The translations under genes and the position numbers were made by a program. DNA of 64,000 bases, from positions 1 to 64,000 of the forward strand of contig FOPE01000006.1 in the NCBI GenBank assembly GCA_900113385.1, given 5' to 3'. Shown in pieces: positions 1 through 8,847 of this stretch. The notes below the pieces were generated by a model. It was not told the origin of the DNA and ran no database searches. It saw only the letters and a program-made list of their open reading frames with translations. The DNA is from Lachnospiraceae bacterium C7. Lineage in GTDB: Bacteria > Bacillota > Clostridia > Lachnospirales > Lachnospiraceae. Positions within the stretch are counted from its first letter, which is position 1; every line of letters begins with the position of its first letter.

Positions 1-90
1 TTTTATTGCGACTATAACCAGACAATGGACCGTCGTGTACATAGAGGCTTTAAAGAATGTCGTTCTGAACTAGAAGCGATGTTCATGTAA
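1..90 (+). CDS. C-terminal end of an unidentified protein (partial)
   Basis: The first 90 bases read open in frame 1 and end at a TAA, giving 29 residues that finish ELEAMFM. The start lies outside the window. The tail is charged and arginine-rich, with no motif I recognise, so no function is proposed. A weak hairpin (AAGAAGT/ACTTCTT, about 115-137) follows the stop and may end its transcript. That this is a coding tail is inferred from the clean stop and non-repetitive composition only. Confidence 0.5.
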   Translation, partial: FYCDYNQTMDRRVHRGFKECRSELEAMFM

Positions 91-148
91 CTTATAAACA
101 AGGTCACTTTGAAGAAGTATTTACACAAACTTCTTTACACAATCTACC

Positions 149-193
149 AAAATAATAAATACTAAAATAATAAATATTGAAATAATAAATATT
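149..193. repeat. Three tandem copies of a 15-bp AT-rich unit
   Basis: Three consecutive 15-mers close to aaaataataaatatt lie at 149-163, 164-178 and 179-193, with one base change in the first and one in the third. They fill the gap before the MarR gene and encode nothing. Confidence 0.8.
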
Positions 194-224
194 AAATTAA
201 TAAGATAGAAAGCAGAGGGCAGGT

Positions 225-764
225 ATGTTAGATAATTTTGAAAAAAATTGCAATAAAAATTTTAATAAGAATGAAGGGGGAAATTGTAAAAAAAAGATAC
301 GAGAAGTAGGAAAAGAGTTTGGCTTTTGTTTTAGAAAAATAAATATAATGATAGAAAAAATATGGGCAAATCACTGGAAAAATTCTCCAAATGATGAAAA
401 AGTAACCTCAGTACAAGGGGCAACTCTAAGATATATAATAGAAAATAATGATAGAAATGTATTTCAAAAAGATATAGAAAAAAAGTTTAATATAACAGGT
501 GCAACTGCAACAAATATTTTAAAAAATTTAGAAAAACGTGGGATGATAATTAGAACACCTTTAAAGGAAGATGGCAGATTAAAAAAGATAACAGTTACAC
601 AAAGTGGATATGACCATGATAAAAGTGCAGAAGAAATGATCATTAAAATTGAAGAAAAAACGAGAAAATATTTTACTGATGAAGAACAAATTTTATTTTT
701 AAAAATGCTTGATAAGTGTATAGATAACCTAGAAGAATTAATGGAAGAAGAAGGAAACGAATAA
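225..764 (+). CDS. MarR-family transcriptional regulator
   Basis: A 179-residue protein with a MarR winged-helix core. Residues about 60-140 hold the recognition helix (DIEKKFNITGATATNILKNL) and the wing (RGMIIRTPLKEDGRLKKITV), followed by dimerisation helices. MarR proteins are usually about 140-150 residues; this one carries an extra Lys/Asn-rich stretch of about 30 residues at its N-terminus. The start at 225 has AGAGGGCAGG just upstream; a later start near residue 41 (MIEKIW) would give a more typical length but has no good ribosome site. It stands alone. nrdD downstream has its own promoter, so co-regulation is not implied. The ligand and targets are unknown. Confidence 0.85.
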   Translation: MLDNFEKNCNKNFNKNEGGNCKKKIREVGKEFGFCFRKINIMIEKIWANHWKNSPNDEKVTSVQGATLRYIIENNDRNVFQKDIEKKFNITGATATNILKNLEKRGMIIRTPLKEDGRLKKITVTQSGYDHDKSAEEMIIKIEEKTRKYFTDEEQILFLKMLDKCIDNLEELMEEEGNE

Positions 765-805
765 AAATAAATAAAATATAAAATACAAAATGTTGTAATT
801 ACAAA

Positions 806-833
806 TTGACATAACCACAATATATAGTATAAT
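806..833 (+). promoter_or_regulatory. nrdD promoter, sigma-A type
   Basis: TTGACA (806-811), a 16-bp spacer and TATAAT (828-833) form a near-consensus promoter. Transcription should begin near 840, giving a leader of about 400 nt before nrdD. Confidence 0.8.
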
Positions 834-868
834 TAAAGGGAAGATAAGGAATGCACAAGATAGTGTAT
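815..868 (+). promoter_or_regulatory. Two NrdR-box-like sites in the nrdD promoter
   Basis: The known NrdR box resembles acaCwAtATaTwGtgt. Bases 815-830 (ccacaatatatagtat) match at 14 of 16 positions and sit between the -35 and -10. Bases 853-868 (gcacaagatagtgtat) match at about 12 of 16 and lie just after the expected start point. Centre spacing is 38 bp rather than the usual 31-32, so the second site is less certain. NrdR repression of ribonucleotide reductase genes is established; its use here is inference. Confidence 0.6.
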
Positions 869-896
869 TGTTTTTCTATGTCACTATTAACAAAAC

Positions 897-1160
897 AAAG
901 GGCCGGTCTTTGTTAAAATATTACTATTGACAAAGATGTTTTTTTGTAAATAAACATCAAAAGACACAAAAATAAGTAATAAAGGTTTTGTCACCTTGAT
1001 TATGATAATACTAATAGCGTATAATATCGTTTGTACGCAATTTATTATATCTCAGATGAGATGGCCCCGCTTCTAAGAAAAGCATAGGTGCGGGCAAGAG
1101 ACTTAAATAGGTGAAGTAAGTTAAGATATAAGATAGTCATATAGGTTTTCTTATATCTAT
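897..1160 (+). promoter_or_regulatory. Structured 5' leader of nrdD
   Basis: The 410-bp gap before nrdD holds a run of hairpins on the transcribed strand: AACAAAG/CTTTGTT near 897-917; aaggt/acctt (982-986/993-997); gcgta/tacgc (1017-1021/1034-1038); atctc/gagat (1049-1053/1058-1062); cccgc/gcggg (1066-1070/1090-1094); and a 10-bp perfect stem agatataaga/tcttatatct (1124-1133/1149-1158) followed by ATTTTTATG. The last may be a weak terminator or attenuator. The layout resembles an aptamer plus expression platform, but I do not recognise the class. Confidence 0.5.
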
Positions 1161-1243
1161 TTTTATGAAATTATTGCGTGTTAGAGGCGAAAAATAAGGC
1201 TAAAAAGCCTATATATAGTATAAATAAGAGAGAGGAAATGATT

Positions 1244-3427
1244 ATGAAGATTATCAAGCGTAGTGGTAGCGAGGAGATGTTTGACGCATCAAAAATTGTA
1301 GCAGCAGTTAGTAAGGCAAACGAATCAGTTATAGACTACGAGAAGGTTGATGAAGAACAAATTAAAAAAATTGCCCAAAGTGTTGAAGTTGCTTGTGAAA
1401 ACATGAAGCGTTCAGCAAGTGTAGAAGAGATTCAAGATATGGTTGAGAATCAATTAATGAACCAAAGAGCGTTTAATGTTGCAAGAAATTACATCACTTA
1501 TAGATACAAAAGAGCTTTAGTTCGTAAGTCTAATTCAACAGATGAGAGAATTTTAAGCCTTATTGAATGTAATAACGAAGAAGTAAAACAAGAAAATTCA
1601 AACAAGAATCCTACAGTAAGTAGTGTTCAAAGAGATTACATGGCTGGTGAAGTAAGTAAAGATATTACAAAAAGATTCTTATTACCAGAGGATATTGTAG
1701 AAGCTCATGAAAAAGGAATTATCCATTTCCATGATTCAGATTATTTTGCTCAGCATATGCATAACTGTTGTCTTGTAAACTTAGAAGATATGTTACAAAA
1801 TGGCACTGCAATTAGCGAAACTATGATTGAAAAGCCAAAGAGTTTTTCGACAGCATGTAATATTGCAACACAGGCAATTGCTCAGATTGCAAGCTCTCAG
1901 TACGGTGGTCAAAGTATTTCACTTGCACACCTTGCTCCATTTGTTGAAGTAAGTAGACAAAAATTCCGTCGTCGTGTTAGAGAAGAGTTTGAATCAGCAG
2001 GCTTAGAATTAGACGATGAAAAAATCAATAAAATCGTAGAGCTTCGTGTAAAAGAAGAAATTAACCGCGGTGTACAGATGATTCAGTACCAGGTTATTAC
2101 TCTTATGACTACTAATGGACAAGCACCATTTGTTACAGTATTTATGTATCTTGACGAAGCACCAGAAGGACAGACAAGAGATGACCTTGCAGCTATTACA
2201 GAAGAGATGCTTAGACAAAGAATTAAAGGTGTTAAAAATGAAAATGGTGTATATATTACACCAGCATTTCCAAAGCTTATATATGTACTTGAAGAAGATA
2301 ATATCCATGAAGACTCTAAGTATTGGTACTTAACACAACTTGCAGCAGAATGTACAGCAAAGAGAATGGTACCTGATTATATTTCAGAGAAAAAGATGAA
2401 AGAGCTTAAAGTGGATAAAAACGGAAACGGAAATTGCTATACATGTATGGGATGCAGAAGTTTCTTGACACCATACGTAGATCCAGAGACTAATAAACCA
2501 AAGTACTATGGTCGTTTCAATCAGGGTGTTGTTACAATTAACTTAGTTGATGTAGCATGTTCATCAGAAGGCGATGAAGAAAAGTTCTGGAAGATATTAG
2601 ATGAAAGATTACAATTATGTTATAGAGCGCTTATGTGTAGACACAAGAGACTTATTGGTACACCATCGGATGTTGCTCCGATTTTATGGCAAAATGGTGC
2701 ATTATCAAGGCTTAAACCAGGAGAGCCAATAGATAAATTGTTGTTTGGAGGATATTCAACAATTTCACTAGGCTATGCAGGATTATGCGAATGTACAAGA
2801 TACATGAAAGGTGTATCTCATACAGATCCACAGGGTACTCCATTTGCACTTAAAGTAATGCACAAATTAAATGATGCATGTGCAGAGTGGAAAGCAAAAG
2901 AAAATATTGACTTTAGTTTATATGGAACACCACTTGAATCTACAACATACAAGTTTGCAAAATGCTTACAGAAGAGATTTGGCGTTATCGAAGGTGTAAC
3001 AGACAAAAACTACATCACCAATAGTTATCATGTTCATGTTACAGAAGAGATTAATGCATTTGACAAACTTAAATTTGAATCTCAGTTCCAAGAATTATCA
3101 CCAGGTGGAGCTATTAGTTATGTTGAGGTTCCAAATATGCAAGATAATATAGAAGCTGTTATTTCAGTAATGCAATACATTTATGAAAATATTATGTATG
3201 CAGAGCTTAATACAAAAAGTGACTTCTGCCAGAAATGTGGATACACAGGAGAAATCCAGATAGTAGAAGAAGAAAACTCAGGAAAGCTTGTGTGGGAATG
3301 TCCAAATTGTGGTAATAGAGATCAAAGTAAGATGAACGTAGCAAGACGTACTTGTGGTTATATTGGAACACAGTTCTGGAATCAAGGTCGTACACAAGAG
3401 ATTAAAGAAAGAGTACTACATTTATAA
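1244..3427 (+). CDS. nrdD: Anaerobic ribonucleoside-triphosphate reductase, class III
   Basis: Reduces ribonucleoside triphosphates to deoxyribonucleotides without oxygen, using a glycyl radical. The N-terminal ~90 residues are an ATP-cone (KRSGSEEMFDASKIVAAVSKAN), the allosteric dNTP/ATP site. The catalytic barrel follows (HFHDSDYFAQHMHNC; GNCYTCMGCRSFL). The C-terminus has a CxxC...CxxC zinc site (CQKCG, CPNCGN) and the radical loop RTCGYIGTQFWNQG. The start is placed at 1244 because GAGAGG lies at 1229-1234; an in-frame ATG at 1238 is possible, and the open frame extends back to 1178 without a ribosome site. The activase gene nrdG, often adjacent, is not in this window. Control is probably by NrdR and perhaps by the leader RNA. 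Confidence 0.97.
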   Translation: MKIIKRSGSEEMFDASKIVAAVSKANESVIDYEKVDEEQIKKIAQSVEVACENMKRSASVEEIQDMVENQLMNQRAFNVARNYITYRYKRALVRKSNSTDERILSLIECNNEEVKQENSNKNPTVSSVQRDYMAGEVSKDITKRFLLPEDIVEAHEKGIIHFHDSDYFAQHMHNCCLVNLEDMLQNGTAISETMIEKPKSFSTACNIATQAIAQIASSQYGGQSISLAHLAPFVEVSRQKFRRRVREEFESAGLELDDEKINKIVELRVKEEINRGVQMIQYQVITLMTTNGQAPFVTVFMYLDEAPEGQTRDDLAAITEEMLRQRIKGVKNENGVYITPAFPKLIYVLEEDNIHEDSKYWYLTQLAAECTAKRMVPDYISEKKMKELKVDKNGNGNCYTCMGCRSFLTPYVDPETNKPKYYGRFNQGVVTINLVDVACSSEGDEEKFWKILDERLQLCYRALMCRHKRLIGTPSDVAPILWQNGALSRLKPGEPIDKLLFGGYSTISLGYAGLCECTRYMKGVSHTDPQGTPFALKVMHKLNDACAEWKAKENIDFSLYGTPLESTTYKFAKCLQKRFGVIEGVTDKNYITNSYHVHVTEEINAFDKLKFESQFQELSPGGAISYVEVPNMQDNIEAVISVMQYIYENIMYAELNTKSDFCQKCGYTGEIQIVEEENSGKLVWECPNCGNRDQSKMNVARRTCGYIGTQFWNQGRTQEIKERVLHL

Positions 3428-3540
3428 AAAATAATATAAAAATAAGACTTGTAAATAAGACATACAAAATGACAAAAATAAGACACTAGAATAAAACAAA
3501 TAAATAGAAAATAAAATACCAATATGAAAATATAGAATTT

Positions 3541-3582
3541 AAAAAAAGGCATCTTTATGTAAGTTATAGAGATGTCTTTTTT
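3541..3582 (+). terminator. nrdD terminator
   Basis: AAAAAAGGCATCT pairs with AGATGTCTTTTTT through one G-T wobble and ends in six T. Its 3' arm contains an in-frame ATG at 3572 for the next gene, which argues against that ATG being the start. Confidence 0.8.
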
Positions 3583-3604
3583 GAGAAAGAGACGGAATAG
3601 ATTA

Positions 3605-4357
3605 ATGTTAGAACAATTTTCACGTACACAGTTGATTTTAGGTCAAGAGGCAGTTGAAAAATTAAATAATTCAAGAGTAATAGTTTTTGGAATAGGTGGA
3701 GTAGGCGGATTTGTTGTGGAAGCTTTAGTTCGTTCAGGAATTGGAGCAATCGATATAGTAGATAACGATGATGTATGTTTATCTAATATAAATAGACAAA
3801 TCATAGCAACACACGACACTGTGGGAAAAGTAAAAGTAGATGCAATGGAAAAGAGAATTTTATCAATTAATCCACAGTGTAAAATTACAAAACATAAATG
3901 CTTCTTTTTACCAGAAACAAAGGAACAATTTGATTTTACACAGTATGATTATATTGTAGATGCAGTAGATACAGTTACAGCTAAAATTGCGTTAGTTATG
4001 GCAGCAAAAGAAGCTAATGTTCCAATAATAAGCAGTATGGGAGCGGGAAATAAAATTAATCCAACAATGTTTGAGGTGGCTGATATCTATAAAACATCAG
4101 TGTGTCCACTAGCAAAAGTTATGCGCAAAGAGTTGAAAAAACGTGGAGTAGAAAAATTAAAAGTTGTTTACTCAAAAGAAAAAGCTTTGACGCCAAAAGT
4201 AGAAAAAAATAGTTCTGATGTTGAAAAAGAAGACGTGAATGATGATTCAAAACGCCGAGCAGTTCCAGGTTCTGTGTCTTTTGTACCACCAGTAGTAGGT
4301 TATATTATTGCTTCAGAAATCATAAAAGATATTACTGGAATTAGAAACGATGCGTAA
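3605..4357 (+). CDS. tcdA: tRNA threonylcarbamoyladenosine dehydratase (TcdA/CsdL-like E1 family)
   Basis: Members cyclise t6A37 of tRNA to ct6A in an ATP-dependent reaction resembling ubiquitin-E1 adenylation. The first ~30 residues give the nucleotide-binding loop VFGIGGVGGFVVEAL, followed by IVDNDDVCLSNINRQI and the SSMGAGNKINPT and VPGSVSFVPPVVG segments typical of the family. The protein is 250 residues from ATG 3605, which begins MLEQFSRTQLILG as homologues usually do. The open frame extends to ATG 3572, but that lies inside the nrdD terminator. The ribosome site for 3605 (GACGGAA) is poor. The region rich in K, D and E near residues 195-220 looks like a flexible insert. Single gene. 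Confidence 0.85.
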   Translation: MLEQFSRTQLILGQEAVEKLNNSRVIVFGIGGVGGFVVEALVRSGIGAIDIVDNDDVCLSNINRQIIATHDTVGKVKVDAMEKRILSINPQCKITKHKCFFLPETKEQFDFTQYDYIVDAVDTVTAKIALVMAAKEANVPIISSMGAGNKINPTMFEVADIYKTSVCPLAKVMRKELKKRGVEKLKVVYSKEKALTPKVEKNSSDVEKEDVNDDSKRRAVPGSVSFVPPVVGYIIASEIIKDITGIRNDA

Positions 4358-4382
4358 AAATTAAATTAATTTATTAAAATAG

Positions 4383-4411
4383 TTGATTATATTTGTAAAA
4401 AGGGTTACACT
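4383..4411 (+). promoter_or_regulatory. Putative rib operon promoter
   Basis: TTGATT (4383-4388), 17 bp, TACACT (4406-4411). Transcription from it would start about 60 nt before the FMN aptamer. Confidence 0.5.
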
Positions 4412-4477
4412 ATAGATGTTTGAAAGAACAAACTATTTATAAGAGAACATTATTTATAGATATGACAATAAAATAAA

Positions 4478-4583
4478 TTCTTCGGGGCAGGGTGCAATTC
4501 CCTACCGGCGGTAAAGCCCGCGAGCCAATAGGTTGATTTGGTGAGATTCCAAAGCCGACAGTATAGTCTGGATGAGAGAAGAA
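4478..4583 (+). promoter_or_regulatory. FMN riboswitch (RFN element)
   Basis: The conserved RFN pieces occur in order: TTCGGGGCAGGGTG, AATTCCCTACCGGCGGT, AAGCCCGCGAGCC, GATTTGGTGAGATTCC, AAAGCCGACAGTATAGTC, GGATGAGAGAAG. Known RFN elements bind FMN and switch off riboflavin genes, which lie directly downstream. Confidence 0.97.
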
Positions 4584-4683
4584 ATATAGCGATGCAACTA
4601 TTTTAGTATTATAAGTATCGTATTTTAATAATATTATTTCATATTAGTAAGTATTATTAAATATTATTTATTAGAAATTTAGA

Positions 4684-4713
4684 CCCTAGGATACATATTC
4701 TAGGGCTTTTTTA
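4684..4713 (+). terminator. FMN riboswitch expression-platform terminator
   Basis: CCCTAG and CTAGGG pair around a 10-base loop, followed by a T run. This is the nearest terminator after the aptamer and probably the regulated one. Confidence 0.8.
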
Positions 4714-4771
4714 ATAAGTAATACTTATATTATGGGATTATTAATTGAAGTTTTATAATATGAAAAACTCT

Positions 4772-4810
4772 AACTCTCTAGCGAAGAAATTTGCTGGAGA
4801 GTTTTTTATT
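4772..4810 (+). terminator. Second terminator before ribD
   Basis: AACTCTCTAGC pairs with GCTGGAGAGTT and is followed by a run of T, about 45 bases before the ribD start. Two terminators stand in series in this leader. Confidence 0.8.
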
Positions 4811-4855
4811 TTTAATAAAAATAGAAAAACGTTAAAAAAATAAAAAGGAGAAAAC

Positions 4856-6076
4856 ATGAGTAAAAATACAGAAGAAAATATAAATCGGAGTATGGATCAA
4901 AATATTGAAAAAATATCAGAAAAATACATGGAAAGAGCCATAGAACTTGCAAAAAAAGGTAAAGGAGCGGTTAATCCTAATCCTTTAGTAGGGGCTGTAA
5001 TAGTGAAAAAAGGAAGAATTATAGGAGAAGGATATCATCAAAAATATGGTGAATTTCATGCAGAAAGAAATGCATTTGCGTCGTTAAAAGAAAGTGCAGA
5101 AGGTGCAACACTGTATGTTACATTATCTCCTTGTTGCCATCATGGAAAACAGCCACCTTGTACAGATGCAATAATAGAAAACAAAATTAAAAAAGTTGTC
5201 ATAGGTTCCTTTGATCCAAATCCATTAGTAGGAAAGAAAAGTGTTGAAACTTTAAAAAAAGCAGGAATAGAAGTAGTTGAAGGCTTTTTAAAGGAAAAAT
5301 GTGATAGTTTAAATGACGTATTTTTTAAATATATTACTAAAAAAAGACCTTATGTTGTTATGAAATATGCTATGACTTTAGATGGAAAAATAGCCACAAA
5401 AACAGGTGAGTCTAAATGGATTAGTGGAGAAAAATCAAGGGCTTATGTTCATAAATTAAGAAATAAATACAAGGGAATAATGGTAGGAATAGGAACTGTT
5501 TTAGCAGATAATCCAATTTTAAATTGCAGACTGAAAAATCAAAAAGTTAGAAATCCTATAAGAATTATTTGTGATTCAAAGCTTCAAATTCCACTTGATT
5601 GCAATATTGTAAAAACAGCAAAAGAACAAGAAACAATAATAGCTTTTGCAAATGATAAATTGCCAGAAGGCTGGATAGTAAATAAAAAAAATGAAGAAAA
5701 TAAAGGAGAAAATAAAGAAGAAATTATAAAAGAAAAAATTTCTTCGTTACAAGAAAAAGGTATTAGACTAATAAATCTTTTTTCTGAAAAAGGGAAGATA
5801 GATTTAGTAAAACTGATGCAATATCTGGCAGATGATGGGATTGATGGAATTTTATTAGAAGGTGGAGGAACATTAAATGATAGCGCAATGGCAAGTAATA
5901 TAGTTGATGAGATAGTAGCCTTTGTAGCTCCTAAAATTTTTGGAGGAAAGAGTTTAAGTCCCGTTATTGGAGAAGGAGTAGAAAAAGTCTCCCAGGCTTA
6001 TCCTTTAGAATTAAAAGAAATTCAACAAGTAGGAGAAGATTTAAAGATTTCATATAAAGTAAAAAATAATATGTGA
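4856..6076 (+). CDS. ribD: Bifunctional diaminohydroxyphosphoribosylaminopyrimidine deaminase / reductase
   Basis: Catalyses the second and third steps from GTP in riboflavin synthesis. The deaminase half (about residues 20-165) has the zinc motif HAERNA near residue 68 and PCCHHGKQPPC near 92-102. The reductase half follows (MKYAMTLDGKIATKTGESKW; GTVLADNP; LLEGGGTLNDS). At 406 residues it is longer than the usual ~360: it has a ~20-residue charged N-terminal extension and a Lys/Glu/Asn-rich insert near residues 275-305. AAGGAG at 4846-4851 supports the ATG. First gene of the rib operon, under the FMN riboswitch. Confidence 0.96.
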   Translation: MSKNTEENINRSMDQNIEKISEKYMERAIELAKKGKGAVNPNPLVGAVIVKKGRIIGEGYHQKYGEFHAERNAFASLKESAEGATLYVTLSPCCHHGKQPPCTDAIIENKIKKVVIGSFDPNPLVGKKSVETLKKAGIEVVEGFLKEKCDSLNDVFFKYITKKRPYVVMKYAMTLDGKIATKTGESKWISGEKSRAYVHKLRNKYKGIMVGIGTVLADNPILNCRLKNQKVRNPIRIICDSKLQIPLDCNIVKTAKEQETIIAFANDKLPEGWIVNKKNEENKGENKEEIIKEKISSLQEKGIRLINLFSEKGKIDLVKLMQYLADDGIDGILLEGGGTLNDSAMASNIVDEIVAFVAPKIFGGKSLSPVIGEGVEKVSQAYPLELKEIQQVGEDLKISYKVKNNM

Positions 6077-6171
6077 AATCAAAATATAATCAAAATAAAA
6101 GCATAATGCAAACAGATAATGGAAAATTTTAAATAGAAAATAAAATTACAACAAGGATAGGAGGTTATGTT

Positions 6172-6822
6172 GTGTTTACAGGAATTATAGAAGAGATAGG
6201 CAAAATTAAAAATATTATTTCTAACGGTAAAAATATGTTGTTAGAAATAGAAGCCCAAAAAGTTCTAGAAGGCACGAAAGTTGGGAATAGTATAGCTGTC
6301 AATGGAGTATGTCTTACAGTAACTAAAATGTCAAAGAAAAGTTTTTTGGCAGATGTTATGGCAGAGACAATGCGAAGAACAGCATTCAAAGAATTAAAAA
6401 AGAATAGTTGCGTAAATTTAGAAAGAGCAATGTTAGCTAATGGACGATTTGGTGGGCATATAGTTTCAGGCCATATAGATGGAACAGGAATTATAGAAAA
6501 GGTACAGCAAGAAGGCAATGCAAAATGGATTTATATTTCAACAGATGAAAAAATTTTAGAGGGAATTGTTGAAAAAGGATCCATTGCAATAGATGGAATT
6601 AGTCTGACAGTTGCATATTTAGATGAAAAAAAATTTGCAGTATCCATAATTCCACATACTCAAGAAGAAACCACTCTTCTAATGAAAAATACAAAATCAA
6701 TAGTTAATTTGGAAAATGATGTTGTAGGAAAATACATAAAAAGATTTATCGAAAAAAAGGAGAGTAAAAAGGAAGCAAAGTCAAATATCACATTAGAATT
6801 TTTACAAGAAAATGGATTTTAA
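6172..6822 (+). CDS. ribE: Riboflavin synthase alpha chain
   Basis: Dismutates two 6,7-dimethyl-8-ribityllumazine molecules to riboflavin. The protein has the duplicated lumazine-binding fold: repeat 1 from the conserved N-terminus MFTGIIEEIG and repeat 2 from about residue 98 (HIVSGHIDGTG). The initiator is GTG at 6172, placed by AGGAGG at 6159-6164; an ATG at 6167 is out of frame. At 216 residues it matches the family, with a short Lys-rich C-terminal tail. Second gene of the operon. Confidence 0.96.
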   Translation: MFTGIIEEIGKIKNIISNGKNMLLEIEAQKVLEGTKVGNSIAVNGVCLTVTKMSKKSFLADVMAETMRRTAFKELKKNSCVNLERAMLANGRFGGHIVSGHIDGTGIIEKVQQEGNAKWIYISTDEKILEGIVEKGSIAIDGISLTVAYLDEKKFAVSIIPHTQEETTLLMKNTKSIVNLENDVVGKYIKRFIEKKESKKEAKSNITLEFLQENGF

Positions 6823-6936
6823 AATATCAAAAATGGATATGACATGCAAAAAACATAGAAGAAGCATGCAAAAAATATAAAAGTCAAAAAGGTATCTAAA
6901 TATAGAAAAATTGTAAGGAGAAAGGAAGTATTAAAT

Positions 6937-8160
6937 ATGAAAACTCAAGAAAAAATTCATAACACAGTAGAGGAGGCTCTAGAGGATTTAAGAAATGGAA
7001 AGGTAGTTTTAGTATCTGATAATCCAGATAGAGAAAATGAAGGAGATTTAATTTGTGCAGCAGAATTTGCAACACAGGAAAATATTAATTTTATGGCAAA
7101 AGAGGCAAAAGGTCTAATTTGTACACCAATGAGTAGTGAAATCGCTATGAAATTAGGGTTATCTTCAATGGTTGCTGAGAACACAGACAATCATCATACA
7201 GCTTTTACCGTTTCAGTAGATCATGTAGATACAACCACTGGAATTTCAGCAAAAGAAAGAGCATATACAATCAGAAAGTGTGCCTCGGAAGATTCAAAAC
7301 CAGAAGATTTTAGACGACCTGGACATACTTTTCCATTAATTTCAAAAAAAGGTGGAGTGCTAGAAAGAAATGGTCATACAGAAGCAACAACAGATTTAAT
7401 GAGACTTGCAGGATTAAAAGAATGTGGGGTGTGTTGTGAAGTAATGGATGAAGATGGAACGATGATGCGCAAAGATAATTTAGTAAAATTTGCCCAAAAA
7501 CACGATTTGACTTTCATTACAATATCTGATTTGCAAGATTACTGTAGAATTCATGACAAACACGTTATATGTGAGGCAAAAGCAAAACTTCCTAGTAAAT
7601 TTGGAAACTTTATGATGTATGGATATGTTAATGATATTACAAAAGAACATCATGTAGCCATCATTAAAGGCGACATAGGAGATGGAGAAAATGTTTTAAC
7701 ACGAGTGCATTCAGAGTGTTTGACAGGTGATGCATTTGGATCATTAAGATGTGATTGTGGAAAACAACTTCAGACAGCTCTTGAAATGATTGAAAAAGAA
7801 GGACGAGGAATTGTCTTATATATGAGACAAGAAGGACGAGGAATCGGATTAATTAATAAAATAAAAGCATATGCATTACAAGAAGAGGGCTACGACACAG
7901 TTGAGGCAAATGTAAAACTTGGTTTTGCCCCAGATTTACGTGAATACTGGGTAGGAGCACAAATATTAAAAGATTTGGGCGTTAAATCAATAGATTTAAT
8001 GACTAACAATCCAGACAAAGTTTATGGTTTAGAAGGCTTTGGAATAGAAATAAAAAAACGTGTTCCACTCGAAATTAAACCACAAAAATTTGATGCATTT
8101 TATCTAAAAACTAAGAAGGAAAAAATGGGACATATTTTTAAAGAAATAGTTCTAGATTAA
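6937..8160 (+). CDS. ribBA: 3,4-dihydroxy-2-butanone-4-phosphate synthase / GTP cyclohydrolase II
   Basis: A fusion supplying both substrates of the pathway. Residues 1 to ~205 are the RibB half ([33 protein letters not shown]). Residues ~206-407 are GTP cyclohydrolase II, with the zinc cluster [17 protein letters not shown] near 259-275 and the [14 protein letters not shown]-binding segment. AAGGAGAAAGG precedes the ATG. Third gene of the rib operon. The operon lacks an obvious riboflavin transporter. Confidence 0.97.
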   Translation: MKTQEKIHNTVEEALEDLRNGKVVLVSDNPDRENEGDLICAAEFATQENINFMAKEAKGLICTPMSSEIAMKLGLSSMVAENTDNHHTAFTVSVDHVDTTTGISAKERAYTIRKCASEDSKPEDFRRPGHTFPLISKKGGVLERNGHTEATTDLMRLAGLKECGVCCEVMDEDGTMMRKDNLVKFAQKHDLTFITISDLQDYCRIHDKHVICEAKAKLPSKFGNFMMYGYVNDITKEHHVAIIKGDIGDGENVLTRVHSECLTGDAFGSLRCDCGKQLQTALEMIEKEGRGIVLYMRQEGRGIGLINKIKAYALQEEGYDTVEANVKLGFAPDLREYWVGAQILKDLGVKSIDLMTNNPDKVYGLEGFGIEIKKRVPLEIKPQKFDAFYLKTKKEKMGHIFKEIVLD

Positions 8161-8206
8161 GGCAAATAGATAAAAATTCAAAGAAACAATTTAAAGGAGA
8201 ATAATT

Positions 8207-8680
8207 ATGAGAGAAATCAAAGTGTTAGAAGGAAAAGTAGTTGCACCAGAAGGAATGAAAGTAGCCATTGTGGCTTCAAGATTCAATGAGATTATTGTAA
8301 ACAAGTTGTTAGGAGGAGCTGTTGATGGACTAGTTAGACATGGTGTAGAGGAAGAAAATATTGTAGCAACATGGGTGCCAGGAGCATTTGAAATCCCTGT
8401 AATAGCAAGAAAATTAGCTGAATCAAAAAAATATGATGCAGTTATATGTGTAGGTGCAGTTATTAGAGGAGATACAACACATTATGATTATGTATGTAAC
8501 GAGGTGTCAAAAGGAGTAGCACAGGTAGGATTAAATACAGGTGTTCCAACATTATTTGGAATTGTAACAACAGAAAATGTCGAACAAGCAATTCTACGAG
8601 CAGGAAGTAAAGCAGGAAATAAGGGATATGACTGTGCTTTATCTGCAATTGAAATGGTTAATTTGATTAAACAAATTTAA
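8207..8680 (+). CDS. ribH: 6,7-dimethyl-8-ribityllumazine synthase
   Basis: Condenses dihydroxybutanone phosphate with the aminopyrimidine to make lumazine; it forms icosahedral or pentameric shells in other bacteria. Conserved blocks seen: [43 protein letters not shown] and FGIVTTEN. The 157-residue length is normal. AAAGGAG precedes the ATG. Last gene of the rib operon, closed by a strong terminator. Confidence 0.97.
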   Translation: MREIKVLEGKVVAPEGMKVAIVASRFNEIIVNKLLGGAVDGLVRHGVEEENIVATWVPGAFEIPVIARKLAESKKYDAVICVGAVIRGDTTHYDYVCNEVSKGVAQVGLNTGVPTLFGIVTTENVEQAILRAGSKAGNKGYDCALSAIEMVNLIKQI

Positions 8681-8724
8681 GAAGAAAAATTTAGATAATT
8701 GATAAAAATATTTCCTTAAATGAG

Positions 8725-8761
8725 AAAAAACGCTATTCAGATAAAAGGATAGCGTTTTTTT
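8725..8761 (+). terminator. rib operon terminator
   Basis: AAAAAACGCTAT pairs with ATAGCGTTTTTTT, ending the ribD-E-BA-H transcript. Confidence 0.88.
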
Positions 8762-8772
8762 ACTTTACTATA

Positions 8773-8801
8773 TTGGAATAAAAAAATAAATGTGATAAAA
8801 T
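8773..8801 (+). promoter_or_regulatory. Promoter of the cation-efflux gene
   Basis: TTGGAA (8773-8778), 17 bp, TAAAAT (8796-8801), about 45 bases before the gene. Confidence 0.45.
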
Positions 8802-8847
8802 TATGAGAGACTAACTAAATTGTGTTTTTTATATTTAGGAGGAAAAT

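Noticed and set aside
464-820. Minus-strand frame of 118 codons opposite the MarR gene
   Set aside because: Its product is a low-complexity Phe/Ser/Ile-rich shadow of the AT-rich coding strand, without a ribosome site.
897-1160. Cobalamin, THF or ZTP riboswitch before nrdD
   Set aside because: None of the conserved core strings of these classes can be found in order.
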